Part shown: piece by piece, positions 48,200-61,785 of the stretch | How positions within the stretch are numbered: position 1 is the first letter of the stretch | How the letters are laid out: the number at the start of each line of letters is the position of its first letter | DNA from: Typha latifolia | Taxonomy: Eukaryota; Streptophyta; Magnoliopsida; Poales; Typhaceae | NCBI GenBank assembly: GCA_019914945.1 | Contig: CM034102.1 | Coordinates: 15,055,501-15,119,500, forward strand | Direction: 5' to 3' | DNA: 64,000 nt | Position numbers and translations under genes: made by a program | Notes under the pieces: generated by a model | The model's database searches: none | What the model saw: the letters and a program-made list of their open reading frames with translations, nothing else | Told to the model about the DNA's origin: nothing

Positions 48200-50043
48200 A
48201 ATTAGAAAGACAGAAGCCTTTCTAGCTTTAAGAGATCCAAGGTCTGGATTTCTTGGGGCCTCTGTTTTTAAATCCCTGCATTGAGTTCTATCTAATATGG
48301 TAGTTAGTATTTACTAAGTGGGCGTCCTTCCTTTTGGAATTTTTTGGTAGATACTTCGACTTCTGATCTTGTTCTCAGTGGGCGACAAATGGGTTTTTGG
48401 CCTGTCAGGGTGATATAGAAGATTCATGGAGTAAGTCTTTCTGATACCTTTTTATAGTATAGCTTATGATTCTTTGTTTTATTCTTCTTCACTTTGGGGG
48501 GGGTTTGATATGCTTGCGCACAGTGTTGGATCTCAGTGGTTGGATTTTTTTGGGAGATTTAGTTGTCTTTGGGGTATGCCAGGTTGAGGGAGGAGGAAAG
48601 CAGTAGGATAGTAATAAAACTTAAAAGCATATAGCCAGGGAGGGGAAAAGGAACAGAAGATTAAGGGAGATAGATTTTGTTCTGTTCCTTTTCACTTTCT
48701 TCCATACGAGAGATTGAGGAGTTATATATAAATAAGCCAGAAGTCTCCTTTTCTTTTCTTTTCTATTTTTTTTTGGTTTCCTTTTGTTCTAGTTCTTTTC
48801 GTTTTGCTCTCTTTCTTTTACTCTTATGTGCCTTAATCTATTGTGCATCATAGACATATCAGCTCTATGGCAAAATCTACCACATATATTTAGCTTCGTC
48901 TATTACAACCACTAGGACCGGTTTTCCCTATTTCTAATGTGTTGCGTATTATGTATGTTGAGCCATTTTCTGATAATTATTATTTATTTATTTTCTGACG
49001 AACCAAAGTGTATATATTATGATCATTGTCATTCTTATTGATTCTTTTCCTTTCTCCGAGTAGATTCTTTTTCTTTTCCAGTCAAATGAAATAATGCATT
49101 AGTCGACAAAATTGTTGTTCGATGTGGATTAACAGTTCGCGATATATTCTCTGTTTTTCTTTTCTGCCAATAAGGGATTTCTCAAACTATAGGTCAAGTA
49201 ATCTTTGTTCTATTCTGCGCTTTCTTTCTTGCTACTCAAGATGCTTTCCACACTTTTGCTTAATTTTCCAGTAGGTAGGTGATCTACAAGTCCAACTCTT
49301 TCATATAATAAATTATGTGGTTGTGATAGGGCCACAAAGCACTGGATTTTTTTTTTTCATTTTATTGGGATCAAGGGGGTTGTTTTACCTTCTTAGGTTG
49401 TAATTTCAACTCCTTGTGGCATTCTTTAGCTTTCCCCATTTTAGCGACATTGAAGTTGCTTCCGGCTTTCAGCTTGATTTAGGTAGTGCTGGATTTGGCT
49501 ATTTCTTGTAGTCTACTTGAAGTTGCAGGAGTCAGGCTGAGCATTGTAAAAGGAAAATTAATTGCTAGTTCTCGGCACCATAGTTTGCACTAATTGCTGA
49601 AAATAGATTAATTCTTTTGTTTCGTCAAGATATATTTCATACTCTACCTGCTGTTCAGGAAAGAATCTTACAGGTAAAACTCATCCGGAGTAATTTTTTA
49701 TTTGAAGAATTAGTTTACAATTGTAATGCGTACCCAGTAATTAAGATTTAAGACAAACAAGAGGGTTGTTGTTCGTAGTACATACTTCATAAAGCACGTT
49801 CATATGAGTACCTATCTCTGGCTGAAACTAAATCACTTGTTTTGGTAAAACTTCTGCCACAGACTTTTATATCATTGTTGTGGTTGACCTCTTGATTAAA
49901 ATAGATCTTTTGAAGTGATCCTGGCTGTAGAGTTTAATGTCCTAATCCATTGATATTTTATTCTTCATGGCAGGAAATATGCAGCTTTTATTTGCCTGAC
50001 TAGTCAGCAACTGATGGCTGTGGATTGAGCAAGAAGAGAAATC
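48200..50043 (+). other. Probable 5' leader and leader introns of gar2-related gene
   Basis: Nearly 1.9 kb before the first coding exon, T-rich with several plausible splice sites, suggesting non-coding leader exons. Their limits cannot be fixed from sequence. No other gene seen. Confidence 0.35.
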
Positions 50044-53000
50044 ATGAAACTAGGTAATTAATGTGTGTTGACAATATAAGTACTTGATGGCTTTGCTTTT
50101 GCTGCTGCAACATCTCCAATTTACTTTTTTCTGCTAACATAAACTCTTACATTTTGGGACGACGATTTACAACTGAAACAAATTGCCTGATTTCATTAAG
50201 ATGTCTCTTCTTTTATTGAGCCAATACCCTCCTTTTCAAACCTGGGCTCTTTCAGTTGGAAAGTTTTTTTTTATCTTCTTCTGGAAGTGTAAAATATTCA
50301 ATATCATTGTTGTTGTTAATTGGAGAAATGGCTTCTCAGAAATTCGTTGGGAAATGTGAAAGCAGCTGTTTTTTTTTCAATATCAGTTGACTTTATAACT
50401 TGGATATGCTACTGCAGCAAATATTAGTATCTGCTTCATTTAATTATCACATGAAATCTTTTCAAAAGGTCCTTATTCATGTCTCTGCTGTCATCTCTCC
50501 ATAATGTTATGTTAGTATGCTCTAATGCAGATGGCAAACAACCCTATCAACAGGACTTAGCTCATGAATTTGCCTCCAAAGTAGTTAGACCTAATGGCAA
50601 CCATCTGCTGATTGATTTGTTTAAAGTAGAAGATGAACATCTATGGGAATGGAAAGATGATCATTCGTCTTCAGTGGAGAAACAATATGGCCAACCCGTG
50701 AGTCCATTTGATCTTTCTTATGTGGAAATGGGGCATCCTATTGATGGGGGTCAGACTATCATTGAGCAGTCCACTATTCAGACAAATAAAGCAGGACTTG
50801 TTGTAAAGGAAAAGGACCTATCTATTGACAAAATTGTGACAGAGATTACTTTGCCTAATAGTATAGATTCTTTGAATGATTGTAATGGAAATGTTGTCAA
50901 AGACATTTGCATTGATGAAGGGGCACAAGCTGTTGAGAAGATCTTGGTGGAAAGTGAAGAACACATAGTTTCTTCAACTGTTAATCATTCTCTGAGTAAT
51001 GGGAATGATTATATCAAGAAAGAAATGATGGACAGTGCTACAACAATTGCTCATGATCTGAAATCAAGATCACTATGTGAACCCTTGGTCTATGTCAGTG
51101 ATAACAATATCAAGGAACAATATGATGGAGGCAAGGCAAGCACGACTGAGATTGTTGGTGATATATGTGATAAGGAAATCAGCTTGAAACAAGTGTTTCC
51201 TGAAGATCTTGCTGCCAATTCTCAGCAAGTGTGCCCAATGAGTTCTAGCTGCAGCAGTGATTGTAAGCGGTCTGTTGATAGACCAACAGTTGATAAGGTA
51301 CTTTATCAGTTTTGCTGCTTGTAATTTCTTGATTGAAAACCACATTGTAGCACTGCTGCTTAAATCCTTGTAGTTGGTAACCAATAAACTGAATCAAATT
51401 TGATATACATGCTTACAAGTTTCACGATGTACCATTATTGCCTTATTTTGTTTTAAGAAAATACTCTTCTCAAATATTTTAGTAGATGAAAAAAAGAAGC
51501 TTGTTCTATATTATCTTGGAGGAAGTGCACAATAATGTGGTTTACAACTTTGAAAAAACCTTGTTTTAATTTTGAGATGAAGATTAGAGGCTTGAAATTG
51601 TAATAGATTCTCATTATTCTGCAACTTATAGGCAATATCCCTGACTAATGCATATCAGATGGAATTGACTTATTAATCTAACATCATGGATATATCTGCT
51701 TGTTGAACTTCTTAATTTATATTAATTCATAAACTTCATCATGTATATGTGGAAACATTATCAACAATATTAAAATATCATCCAGTTTTTGCTTTTGTCA
51801 TTTTCATCACAGGATACTGCCAAGGAGTGCTATGTAGTTGAGACTCTTGCATCTGACACTCATAAGCTTAATGTGAGCACCCAGACTAAGAAAAACCCTG
51901 CAAATGGTTTCTCAAAGGGCACACTTGAAGAATGTTCTGTTACCACAGGTGTGTCGTCTGATACTGGTGATTCCAATCAATGGAACAGGATAAAGGCATG
52001 TGGCATGCGAATTGGTTTATCAGGAGGTAGACAAAAAGAGAATCTCTCTTTAGCCCTATCTGTGGCTTCTGATGCTACTGAATCCAATGATGATGTATGC
52101 AATGTGGACGGTTTTACTACTTCAGTAAATGAATTATTGGAAGGCGGATCTATTGCAGTCACAACCAAATGTTATGATTCCCCAATGCCCAACCAAAACC
52201 ACGGGGCTGAGGGAACTCCTACTAATAGTTCGTCCAGCACTATTCCAGAAGAAAGACACTCTTCAGCTATAGATGTGCTATCTGATGTGGCAGAATACAA
52301 CCATGGCAGTTTGGAAAATCCTGGTAACTGTGAAATTCACAATGGAGCCAGTATATGTGACTTTGTCACAATAGCAGAAGATATAGGTGGCACAGAAATT
52401 TGCAAAGAAGCTACGGATAGTCAACAAGCTGACCATGGCAATTTGGATAACCCTGGTAGTCGTGAGATAAATGACGGGGCCAGTATATGTGATTTTGGCC
52501 CAAAACCAGAAGATACAGGTGACACAGAAGTGAGCAAAGATGCTACAGATAGTCGGCAACCTGGCTGTGGTAACTTGGAGAATACTGATAACTGTGAGAT
52601 TGATTCTGAAATCGGCTTACATGATTTTAACCCAAGAGCAGTAGATACAGATGGTACAGAAATCAGCAAAGCTACGGATAGCCAGCAAGCTGAACATGGC
52701 AATTTGCAGAATCCTAGTGATGGTGAGGTTGTCAATGAAGTCAGTGTATGTGATTTTAACCCAAGATCAGAAGATAAAGTGAACAAAGAATCTAAAAATA
52801 GTCAGCAACCTGGACATACACAAAATGATCCTGTTGTTGAGGGGTCAGTACCTGATAGTGCGACTGCTTCAGCTCGATCTTCTGTTTATCGCAATCATGG
52901 GGATTTGAACTTCTGTGGACCTACTATTTCAGCAGGCCCTATAGCAACCTCGGGCCATTTACCATATTCTGGTAGCATTTCCCTTAGATCAGATAGTAGT

Positions 53001-53248
53001 ACTACCAGCACGCGTTCCTTTGCATTTCCCATGTAAGTAAACCTTCTTTCTAAGACAGTAGTACTACAAGCACCGTTTTTTTTTCTTTACCTATTTAAAT
53101 GTGGCTGATCATTCTCATTTTTGCTTCATAAATGTGCAGACTTCAATCCGAGTGGAACAGCAGCCCAGTAAAAATGGCAAAACCGGATCGCAAGCGATAC
53201 AGGAGACACCGAGGCTGGAGGAATGGGCTTCTGTGCTGTAGATTCTGA
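50044..53248 (+). CDS. 18S pre-ribosomal assembly gar2-related protein, function unknown
   Basis: Exons 50044-50053 (only MKL plus one base), 50531-51297, 51813-53032 and 53140-53248 give 701 residues. Most of the chain is acidic, Ser/Thr/Asn-rich and probably disordered. The last 50 residues are the conserved signature: RSFAFPILQSEWNSSPV then MAKPDRKRYRRHRGWRNGLL and a terminal CCRF. This C-terminus marks a plant family labelled 'gar2-related', a name that does not prove a role in ribosome assembly. The basic RHRGWR patch and Cys pair could bind membrane or nucleic acid. Exon 3 contains four tandem 40-44 codon repeats. The tiny first coding exon follows a leader; its ATG restores the frame exactly (CTA G|AT GGC). 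Confidence 0.85.
52302..52814 (+). repeat. Four tandem 40-44 codon repeats in the gar2-related protein
   Basis: Units start at 52302, 52434, 52566 and 52695 (132, 132, 129 and 120 bases). Each reads roughly HGNLxNPGxxEIxxGASICD then FxPxxEDTGxTExxKxATDS and QQ. Identity falls toward the 3' copies. In-frame length changes indicate expansion under coding constraint. Confidence 0.9.
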
Positions 53249-54502
53249 AGATGCTTCCCTTCCCCACCACCACCACCACTATTTTGAATTTAATCCATTA
53301 TACATGGCCTGAATTCTCCGTCTCTGTTAAAAATTTGTTTGAGGTTCTGCTCTTTTTCCTCTTCTCCATCTCCTTTCCTTCCTGCTTTTCTATTTATTGT
53401 ATGGCAGGTTAAAAGGCTTGTTGATTTGGGTTATGGTTTGAGCAATGTAGGTATAAATTCTTCTTCTTTTACTGAAAGTTCCATATTTGGAAGAACATTG
53501 AAGTGAGTTGCAGCACTTTTGAGATGTATATACCTGGGAGAATTGATATCTGGTAATAAAGAGATTAAACGTTTTTCTTTTTTACCACAATCTAGCAGCT
53601 AAAATGCAGGATGGCTCAGTGAATATAGGCTTTAGCTTCCGCTCACTTTAGAAATTAATTTTTTTCTTATTTTAAAATATAACTCTTTATTTAGTTGAAC
53701 TTGAACACCATAATAACCTCATTTTAAAATATAAATATTATTTATTAAAATTACATCTTATATTACACACACTAACTTAATTACTAATTTACCGTTAATA
53801 TATATTACATTAACATAATTTATATCATATTAAAAAGTATTCATAGTAATTTTATAAAAAAATATATAATAATTTTTTGTTATTTTTTTCACTTTATATC
53901 GTATTAAAGATAATTATTACACTTATTTAAAAATATAAGTGAATGTAAAAATAATTATTTTTAAAATAATAATAATAAATATTTATTTTAGAAATAATTT
54001 AATTACTGAAATAAACGAGTGAGTAGTATTTTCGCTCTTTTTAATATATTAGCAAGCAAAATTGTTGATTTTATGTAAGGAAAGGATAACAGAAAAATAG
54101 AGTTCTTTAGCAGAGAAAAAGGTAAACATCTTATTATAATGGAAACCTGTAAAGTTAATAGCATCCTATAAAGAAAGAACAACGTGAAAGAATATCTAAT
54201 CATGGAGTAATTGTAAGTATGTCTTAGATCAATGTACATATAAGTAAAACGAGAGGGAATTACCAGAAGTCAATTGGCGTTTGGAAACATCTGTTATAAA
54301 TAGAGTTACTATTGCAAAGAAGCCATAAACTTCTAACAGTACCGGAAGCCGGTGGAGAAAGACAGCTTCACAGCTTTTTTGAGAACACAAAAATTAGAAC
54401 ACAAATGAAAGAATAGCCAACAGATGTAGTCCGTGAGGGTACAATCATGTCTGACTGAATGCACTGTACACAAGCATGTTGGAAGTCCAAGGGAAGGTAG
54501 AA
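53249..54502. other. Convergent intergenic region (gar2-related / BIM1)
   Basis: Two 3' ends face each other. The middle (53650-54010) is extremely AT-rich with no coding potential. No gene seen. Confidence 0.5.
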
Positions 54503-57500
54503 CTATCTGTTATCTGATTTGCGTCTCTTTGGCACTTGTGGAGATTGCTCGCCGCCGGAGTGTCCTACTGCTTGATTAGTAGAGCCAGGAATTTTGCAAT
54601 CCTGCAAACAGAAGGGTGACAAAACAAATTAAATCAAGGGAGGACTTGGTGTAATTAATTAATGGATACCAAATTTCAAAGAGCAACTGATGCTACCTAA
54701 CTTCTCTCATTAAAATAAATAAAAAAGAGTATGCAGATGCATTGGATGAAAACAAGATGCCTTATATCTTTAACTCACAATAAATCTGCAAGTCCTAACT
54801 GTAAGCATGAAGTTAGGGCGTTGACTATTACCAAGAAAACAATAACATTAATATGAAGCAGATTTGGTTATTTCACGAGTCTATGAAATTTTAATTTTAT
54901 GTACTGAAGTTGGACTCAGAATGAATCAATGAAGTGGCTTGTACCTTGGGAATGCAAGTTGCGGCAGTGGCAGAACAACTCTTACTATTTGCTCGTTTTC
55001 CCAGATTGATCTGCACGGACATACTGGCTCGAGATAGATCTACACCGGAGCTCCTTAAGGCCACAGTCAGTGTGGTCAACAGCCTATGCACGTTCATGAG
55101 GGAAGGAAAATGCACTAGTATCATGGCATTTCTTATGAAAATTGAACTCAAGAAAAAAAATTATTTTGCAAAAAGTGTAGGACTACTCAACCAGATCAAA
55201 CATTGAAGTTGAAGATTGTTTAAATGCTGGAAAGTTGAAATGGTACTCTCCAGAAGAATGCATAAACATGATTAAACCATTGACTGCCAATCTTGGATGA
55301 GTTAAGGTAAATTATTTGAAAGAGAATTATATCACTAGTAATTTAGTCGAAGCACCACACAGATTTTTTTTTTCCAGAAAATGTCAGGTATTGTTAAAGA
55401 TTTAGAGAAACCTCTGAAATCTGTTTCTTACTTGAAGCAGTCACGCGTGGTAAATTAAAATATTTATGGAAGTAAATATTAGTAAGCATGATACAAGTCC
55501 AGAGGACAACACATTTAACTTCTTAATGATGGTCAAACCAACAGAATTTTAATAGCAGGAAGCTAGTTCAAACATCATAATGTTGCCAAATATGCATAGG
55601 GAAGACATAATATACAGGAACTATCATATTCGATTCCTAGTGCATGCATAATACAAACACAAAAGCAACAAAAGGAAGCATAGGTAGAAGTATAAAATAG
55701 ATGGGTCATGATAAACAAACGATGACCAACTGAAAAGAACCAGTTAATTCTTTAAAAACGTACTCTTGGGAGTATGAACTGGACAAGCTTATTGTGCCGT
55801 CATCTATTGTCAGCTCTCCTTGTTCTTTCAAAATTTTGCTGCTAATGGTACAATCAGTGACACTAGACGGTCTCAACCATTGGGCTTGGGGCTGAGGTGT
55901 GATGACATCTGCATTGGAAAGAAACATCTGCCATGACTGAATAACAATGCTTCCCCTTCCAACAGATGAAATAAAATTGGCTACAAAATAACAAATGCAC
56001 CAACCGCCTTACTTGCAAAATTTGGAGGAGGTTCCAGTGCTCTGTAAGAGACACCATTCAGCAGGTCAGTTTCTGTCAGACTATGTGCACCTGAGACAAC
56101 TGCAGGTGTAGACGGAATGCGATTGTCATGTAACCTCCCAGAAAACAGACATCGAGGTGGAGCAGAGACAGCTTTTATGACTCGTGAAGGGTCAGAAATA
56201 TCACCTCCCATGGATTGACTATTTTTCTGTGGCAAGAATAAAGTAATCTGAGGATGCTTCCCAAAAGACTCAAACAAATCAGATTACCGAACATTATTCC
56301 CAAGGACAAAACATGCACTAAAAACATTATTCCCCAACTTCAAGGGTTCAACAATCATTACCCATGGTGTTAACTTAGCATTATCTTGATTCCTTCCTGA
56401 CGCGTGCTTTGGTACCTTCTCTTGCAAAAACCGGATGTATTCAATGACCTGCACCAACAGAGCGACCCAGACAGGCCTGTATTTACAGAAGTCAACAGAA
56501 ATGATATAGTGCGAAGGAAAATGAAGTGAAAGAGTACTACCTCAAGAAGAAAAGAAGCTTTATCTCTCTTCTGGTCACTATGTGGTATAAGTTCTCTAAG
56601 TATCTGAAATCTGCAAGATGGATCAATAAATCATTTTCAGTGAACTTGGTCAAAGTTGGCGCTAGTTAGTACAGAGCATTTAAAATCAAAAAGAAAGTAC
56701 AGAGCATTATTTGCTTTGTGAATCATTATGCTTTCCATCAACACTTCTGCTAAGTCCCATTCCTCTATTGTTGGAATGAATTAGGCCCAACCTTGCCTAC
56801 TACTACTCTGAGACAAGTTACTCATTCCTTTATATAGTGTCATTAAACAATTCGGGACTCTATAATTCAATTTATATGGTGGTCTACAAGAACAGTGACA
56901 AAGGAGATCCCATTTTAGCTTTCGAACTGTGCAGTAGGTCGACCTACCCTACCTGTCATTGATTTTGCTTCTCCTCCTCTGCTCGGTGGCCGAATGCTTC
57001 GATCTTGGGGTGTTGGGCCTCTGATCTGAGCCGCTGACTGTCCCATCTATTTTATTGGTTAACTCTGCTAAAGGGAAAAAGATAAAAGAACCTTGAATGC
57101 AATTATTGGTCTCAAAAGCTTAATCTGTTAAGTAACGAACCAACAATAAACTTCTTTCTCCAATATATTCAAACAGATAAAAAGGAACGGGAAAGAAAAG
57201 ATCGAACCTTTATGTGAAGAAGAGGGGGCCTCCTTCCCGGCGAAATCTTCTTCTTCCTCGTCATCGTCGTCGTCAAACCCCCTGCTTGATCTAGAAGGTG
57301 TCTCCATGAGTCTCTTCCTCTCTGGATGATGCCTGCGTCAGGAATTACAACTCTAAGAGACACTAAAGAAATTTGCTGGAAATCAAAGGAGGAAAAGGAG
57401 GAGATGAACCTGGAGCGGGAGGAGAGGGATCCCAAGGCCGCGAACGGGGATTGCCACTGCCCTGCGCGAGAAGATAATTAAAAGGAATTCCTGGGTGGTT

Positions 57501-58846
57501 GGGTAGTTTATTTAAATCCATTCCCTCTTTCACGGATCCTTCGTACGCAGAACCCATGACCAACAGAGGATGGCTAAGGCCTCGTGACGTCAGGTACAAT
57601 CACGTTCGGGTGGGCTCCCCATGGTGTTGCGTTAGTGACTTAGTGAGCCAAGAGTCCCAAGAACCAAGACGAGGAGTTTGCGATCACTACCCACACGGAA
57701 GACGCTTATCGGGACAATAAGCTCATATTCTACCGATAAAAAGTAGAAATAATCTAACTAGGTTCTTTTTATAAGAACTATGTTTGAGAAGATTTTTTTT
57801 TTTTAATCAAAAGCAACCTATGTTATATAAACTCTAGATAATATCTATATTTGACCCCAATATTTTACTTTAAATACATCAACAATATTTTTTATTTTTA
57901 AAAATAAAACTATAATATCTGAAATATTCTTTATTTGATTTTATTAAAATCTGCTTCTCTTTTAATTTGTATCCTAATCTTAAAAATTAAGCTCATTTTA
58001 TATCTATAATAAATTTAACTTATTTATACGATAACTATCCGTTGGAAAAAATTAACATCAAGATGTTTTGACTCTTTTTAATGCACAATCATCTGGCTGG
58101 GAGTGTTCATCATTGATGAAACATTACCTTGAGATCTGGAATCCGTTGCCGAAGGGTTACCGTTACCCCGCAGCATAAAAGGGACGCCACCGTAAGGGAC
58201 GAAGCTCCCGTTCGCGGACTCGGGTTTGCTTTCCGCATCGAACCCAACAACTGCGCGACACGCGCCCCGCTCCGGCTTAACCGCCCCCCTTGATCCGCGA
58301 TTGTCCACGTGGCCCATGGCGCCCGGTAGCGCACGATCCGCCGTCCAAGCTATGGGGCCCGCGGCAGCGACGGCCCATGCCGCTCCCCTGTCCTTCTCGG
58401 CCTTCTCCAGCGGCCGCAGGAAGTCGTGCGTCTCCAGAGAGAAGCCTGCGATTCAAAACAGACGGTCGAGATCAGCCGATGCATCGAGGAATCGACGGCG
58501 ACGGTGGGGCGCGCAGCTTAATGCACGTGATTTCCAAAAGTAACCGAGATTACGCATCAGGAGGAAGAGAGGGAGGAAAAAAGAAGATAGATAGCCTAGA
58601 TAATAAACCGATCGAGATATAGTCCACGGATTGCAGAGCAATCTAGTTAGGATTAAAACCTCGGGAAGGCGGCGGTCTTGGATCTTGTTGCTGGAAGGAT
58701 GAATCCTTGGGGTAGAGCGAAAGGAAATCGTGAGGCGCTTCCTGTCCTGCGAGTTAATCCAGCTCACATATCAAACTAATTATAATTCACGATGAAACAA
58801 TTCACGACTCCTAAGTACTAACAATACACGTACCTTGGAGCTCCAT
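54503..58846 (-). CDS. BIM1: bHLH transcription factor BIM1-like
   Basis: Eleven minus-strand exons join in frame to 465 residues: 58846-58834, 58746-58660, 58445-58128, 57321-57208, 57064-56953, 56610-56541, 56448-56362, 56226-56013, 55908-55764, 55083-54945, 54601-54503. The start [20 protein letters not shown] and THDFLRPLE match the BIM1 N-terminus. An acidic run (five D, four E) precedes the b[22 protein letters not shown] with H201, E205 and R208/R209 contacting E-boxes, then helix 2 [19 protein letters not shown]. The C-terminal ACT-like part reads [18 protein letters not shown] and [20 protein letters not shown], ending [12 protein letters not shown] proteins heterodimerise with BES1/BZR1 and activate brassinosteroid genes in the nucleus. 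First coding exon is 13 nt. Exon 4 acceptor (tccag|AGAGG) was chosen because it keeps phase and restores the RLME motif. Confidence 0.92.
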
Positions 58847-61542
58847 CTTTACAAGTTCGAACGCTTCCTTCTGCCAGAATTACTCTAATAATCCACTCAA
58901 TTCCGAAGAATTCACGAAGACCTCACCACCGGCAGATCGAAGCTAAACCGTGAGAGAGATCGCAATACAGAAACGGATCTACACCTGGATCCGACTTGAG
59001 AAAGATCGAGAAGGAATCCGAGATCGATCGTCTCCGCGATCTCCAATGAAAAGAATAGATCGAGCTCTAGAGAGCGCGGAAGAGAGGAGCGGAGGAGAAA
59101 TTTTAGTTGGAGTTTTAAAGGCGAAAGGGCGACCAGAGAATAATAAGAGATCGAGGTTTTTATCTCTCCAAACTACGGCGCCCATTTTTTGCCTCTTTAC
59201 TTGACGGCGTAACCATGAAATTAACGGCCGTAACACCATCGTCTATTGTCCTCTTCCGACAACCATCCCTTCGCCGACTCAATCGCCGAGGAGGCCAGGA
59301 ACTCAGAGCCGTCCGATTAGCGACGCGAGGATGGGACCGATCACGTGCCGTACGGTGAGTTGACTACGGTTGATAGTTGGAGGAGAGTAACAGCTAGCGT
59401 TGGAATAAAAAGAAAGCAAGGGAGAGATGATTAGCCCTAATCCCGATTAAAAAGTTCGTTAGGGGATAATAAGAAGGGAAGCAGTACTCCACGTGATGGT
59501 GGGGCCCTCTCCCTCCACACCTCTTCACATGACCCGATGACCGTAGACCGTAGAGAGAGAGAGAGAGAGGCCCTCCCCTCACCCGTGCTCATGCTCTGTG
59601 AGATCCCCCCCCTCACCCATGCTATGGATTTAAGCACTTATTATAAACACCAATTTTTGCCTACAAAATTAATATAGATTATGCCATGTGCTCGTTTGCT
59701 TTATTCTATTTATTTGTGGTTTCTAGTTTATTATCTATTTTTTTAGAGAGTTAATTTATATATCTTACGAGCTCTTTATCAATTAAAAAACTAATCTCTT
59801 TAATTATAAAATATGCTTCTTTCCTTTACACACAAAAAGCAAGGCCTCCCTCCACACTTGCCATGTAGATATGGAACAAGCTTGAGGCAAACTTAGACAC
59901 TATCATATCATCAACACAATATCGATCAACTCATGTAACTATATGTACCCCTTAATTGCCCGTTGCCCGTTGCCCGTTGCCCGTTGCCCAAGCATGCATG
60001 CACGAACCAAATGAACCCCCACGTTGTGACAAAGGCTCGTGAGGGTAGGAGATATGGAACGACTTCCGAGAAGCTTAGGAAACCGAGCTAGGGAGAAGAG
60101 TGTCCTGCGAAAGTTTGGCAAGGGTGGCCACGTGAGCTGTGTGACTCAGCGCATGCACGTGCAAACAGTGCAGGAGACCATGTCACCATCTGAGACCAGA
60201 GACCAGAGACCAGACAGTACGTACGTAGGATAGATGCATGGTTCACATATAAGTGCCCTTCCTTTCACTGCTCTATTGTTAATCAGTATATATCTAGATT
60301 TAACTAAAATCTGAGCATGGTGCTAAGTCTTACCGACCATTAATTAACAATCATAAGTGCACATGACTACTCCCATAGTTAGTTAGTCCAAAATGTTTCC
60401 ATCATCTGCTCAACAAAAATCAATTTCTAATAAAGTTCGATTCATATTTAATAGAAAGGGAGACAAAAAGGTAGTGGAGAGGAAGGATATGAAGATACCA
60501 ACAAACTCACCACATTCATGCAGACAAGTATTAAATAAAGCTTGCTCTTGATTAGGAGTCCCTTGTACTCATTATGCAATCAGTTTAGGGATCAGTAAAC
60601 AACCATTAATTCCTATCGTCGCCTCCCAGTGTGAACGCGTAGCGCTAGCTAATCTCTTCACCTCGCCGCGAGTGATTAAGATTACTCTCAAGAAGAAAAA
60701 TAATAATAATAAAAGCCGTCACGTGAGGGGGGCACACCACCGCACGCGCCTAAAAAGCGACAGGTCGTTGAGCACATGCTTTCCGTTTAGCTGTCCCTCG
60801 CTGGCCCCCACGTGCCGAGCCGGCCGTTTACCGTCCCCCGCTTTAGACGGCGCTCCGTTATAGGCCGACGGCGCCGCGAGATGCGCAGCTCGTCATCCAG
60901 TCATTGTACTAGGCCGGGCCGGGCCGGGCCCAATCCCTCACATACATCAACGATGCTAATAAGATCGTAACCCATATGAAGTCATCCGAGCTTCTTAGCC
61001 CACGGGCCTTGTAAAAGCTTTTCTACCTCTACATGTTCATAGGGAAGATAAGCCTATCTGTGCTTCACGCAATCGCCCATTTCTTGAAGAATGGAAGCAT
61101 GAGAAAGAGAAAGATAACATCGCAGCAGACTCAAGCATTGAAGACACTAAGAAGAAGAACCATTCTCGAAGCAATAGTCTCTCTTTAATTGGTAGATTTT
61201 ATCTGATTAACATAGAAGAACTGATGTTGCCCAAAAACAACAAGACAAAAAAAAAAAAAACACCTAATATTTGCAAGTCTAAAGCTGAAGGTTAGTTATT
61301 ACAAGTCTCAAGCACAGCAGGTTCAAAACTGCCCATTCTTAGTGATTCTTATATTAATCCTGACCAAGATATATATGTATATATATGGGCTATGCTGGCT
61401 TGGAGGCATTAACACCTCTCCTAATACCTTATTGATCGACTAAAAGAACAACACCACCATAAATCCTATAAGCAAACAAAAAACAAAAAAAAAACAAAGA
61501 GGTGGTATCTAATATATGTATATATATTCTAGAACTATATAG
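58847..61542. other. BIM1 promoter and intergenic DNA
   Basis: Upstream of BIM1 the first 700 bases are GC-richer and likely leader/promoter. Further on are a short (GA)n at 59552, a 7-base minisatellite (gcccgtt) at 59957-59989, another (gagacca) at 60192-60213, ACGTG words at 60130-60160 and 60720-60810, and a GGCCGG run at 60913. No gene supported. Confidence 0.5.
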
Positions 61543-61785
61543 CTAGGGTTCGTCGTCGAAATCGTGTAGGGGTACGTCATTGTTGATCGGCGGGCGACGG
61601 CGTGCCTTTGCATGGTAGTCCTTGCTCATCATGTTGAACATATCGGTAGCTTCATCTATGTACTTATGTGGGTTAATTCTCTCAAATGGACCCTGGGATG
61701 AGGTGGTTGCATGATAGGTTTGCAAGTCTGCCCTACTTGGGTGTTTAGGTATTGTACTTGACTTCAATTTGGTGGTCTTGGAATC
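61543..61785 (-). CDS. Second RGF/GLV-type peptide exon (partial, alternative 3' exon?)
   Basis: An exon with acceptor ggttcag|GATTCC and 80 codons to a TAG stop. Near its end it codes a classic RGF/GOLVEN/CLEL motif: MMSKDYHAKARRRPPINN, with the Asp-Tyr sulfation signal and PPxNN, followed by DVPLHDFDDEP. Unlike the peptide encoded upstream it has a basic RRR core and a C-terminal tail. The exon has no signal peptide or start codon of its own, and I see none in the 0.5 kb upstream. It may be an alternative last exon of the RGF gene at 62305-62921, which shares strand and lies just 5'. Phase 0 is needed; a weak donor inside exon 3 (TCCAGG|gtcaaa) would supply it. It could also be a relic. Confidence 0.6.
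   Translation of the reverse strand, partial: DSKTTKLKSSTIPKHPSRADLQTYHATTSSQGPFERINPHKYIDEATDMFNMMSKDYHAKARRRPPINNDVPLHDFDDEP

Larger units (their letters stand above)
44221..48200. other. Gene-poor interval with microsatellites and repeat fragments
   Basis: Nothing here can be supported as a gene. It contains (TA)n at 44597, an ACGT-rich patch at 45910-46130, a telomere-like ccctaatcc word near 46572, a pyrimidine-rich degenerate repeat at 46980-47290, a GAGCTC-rich fragment with a MITE-like left end at 47416, and (GA)n at 48001. Long plus-strand frames at 46695-47337 reflect the lack of purine-rich stops rather than protein. Confidence 0.5.

Noticed and set aside
54503..57307. Treating this block as a separate BIM2 gene and 58128-58846 as an unrelated gene
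   Set aside because: Phase-correct splicing from 58128 to 57321 joins them, and the N-terminal HDFL motifs belong to BIM1-type proteins; the short form remains only as an isoform idea.
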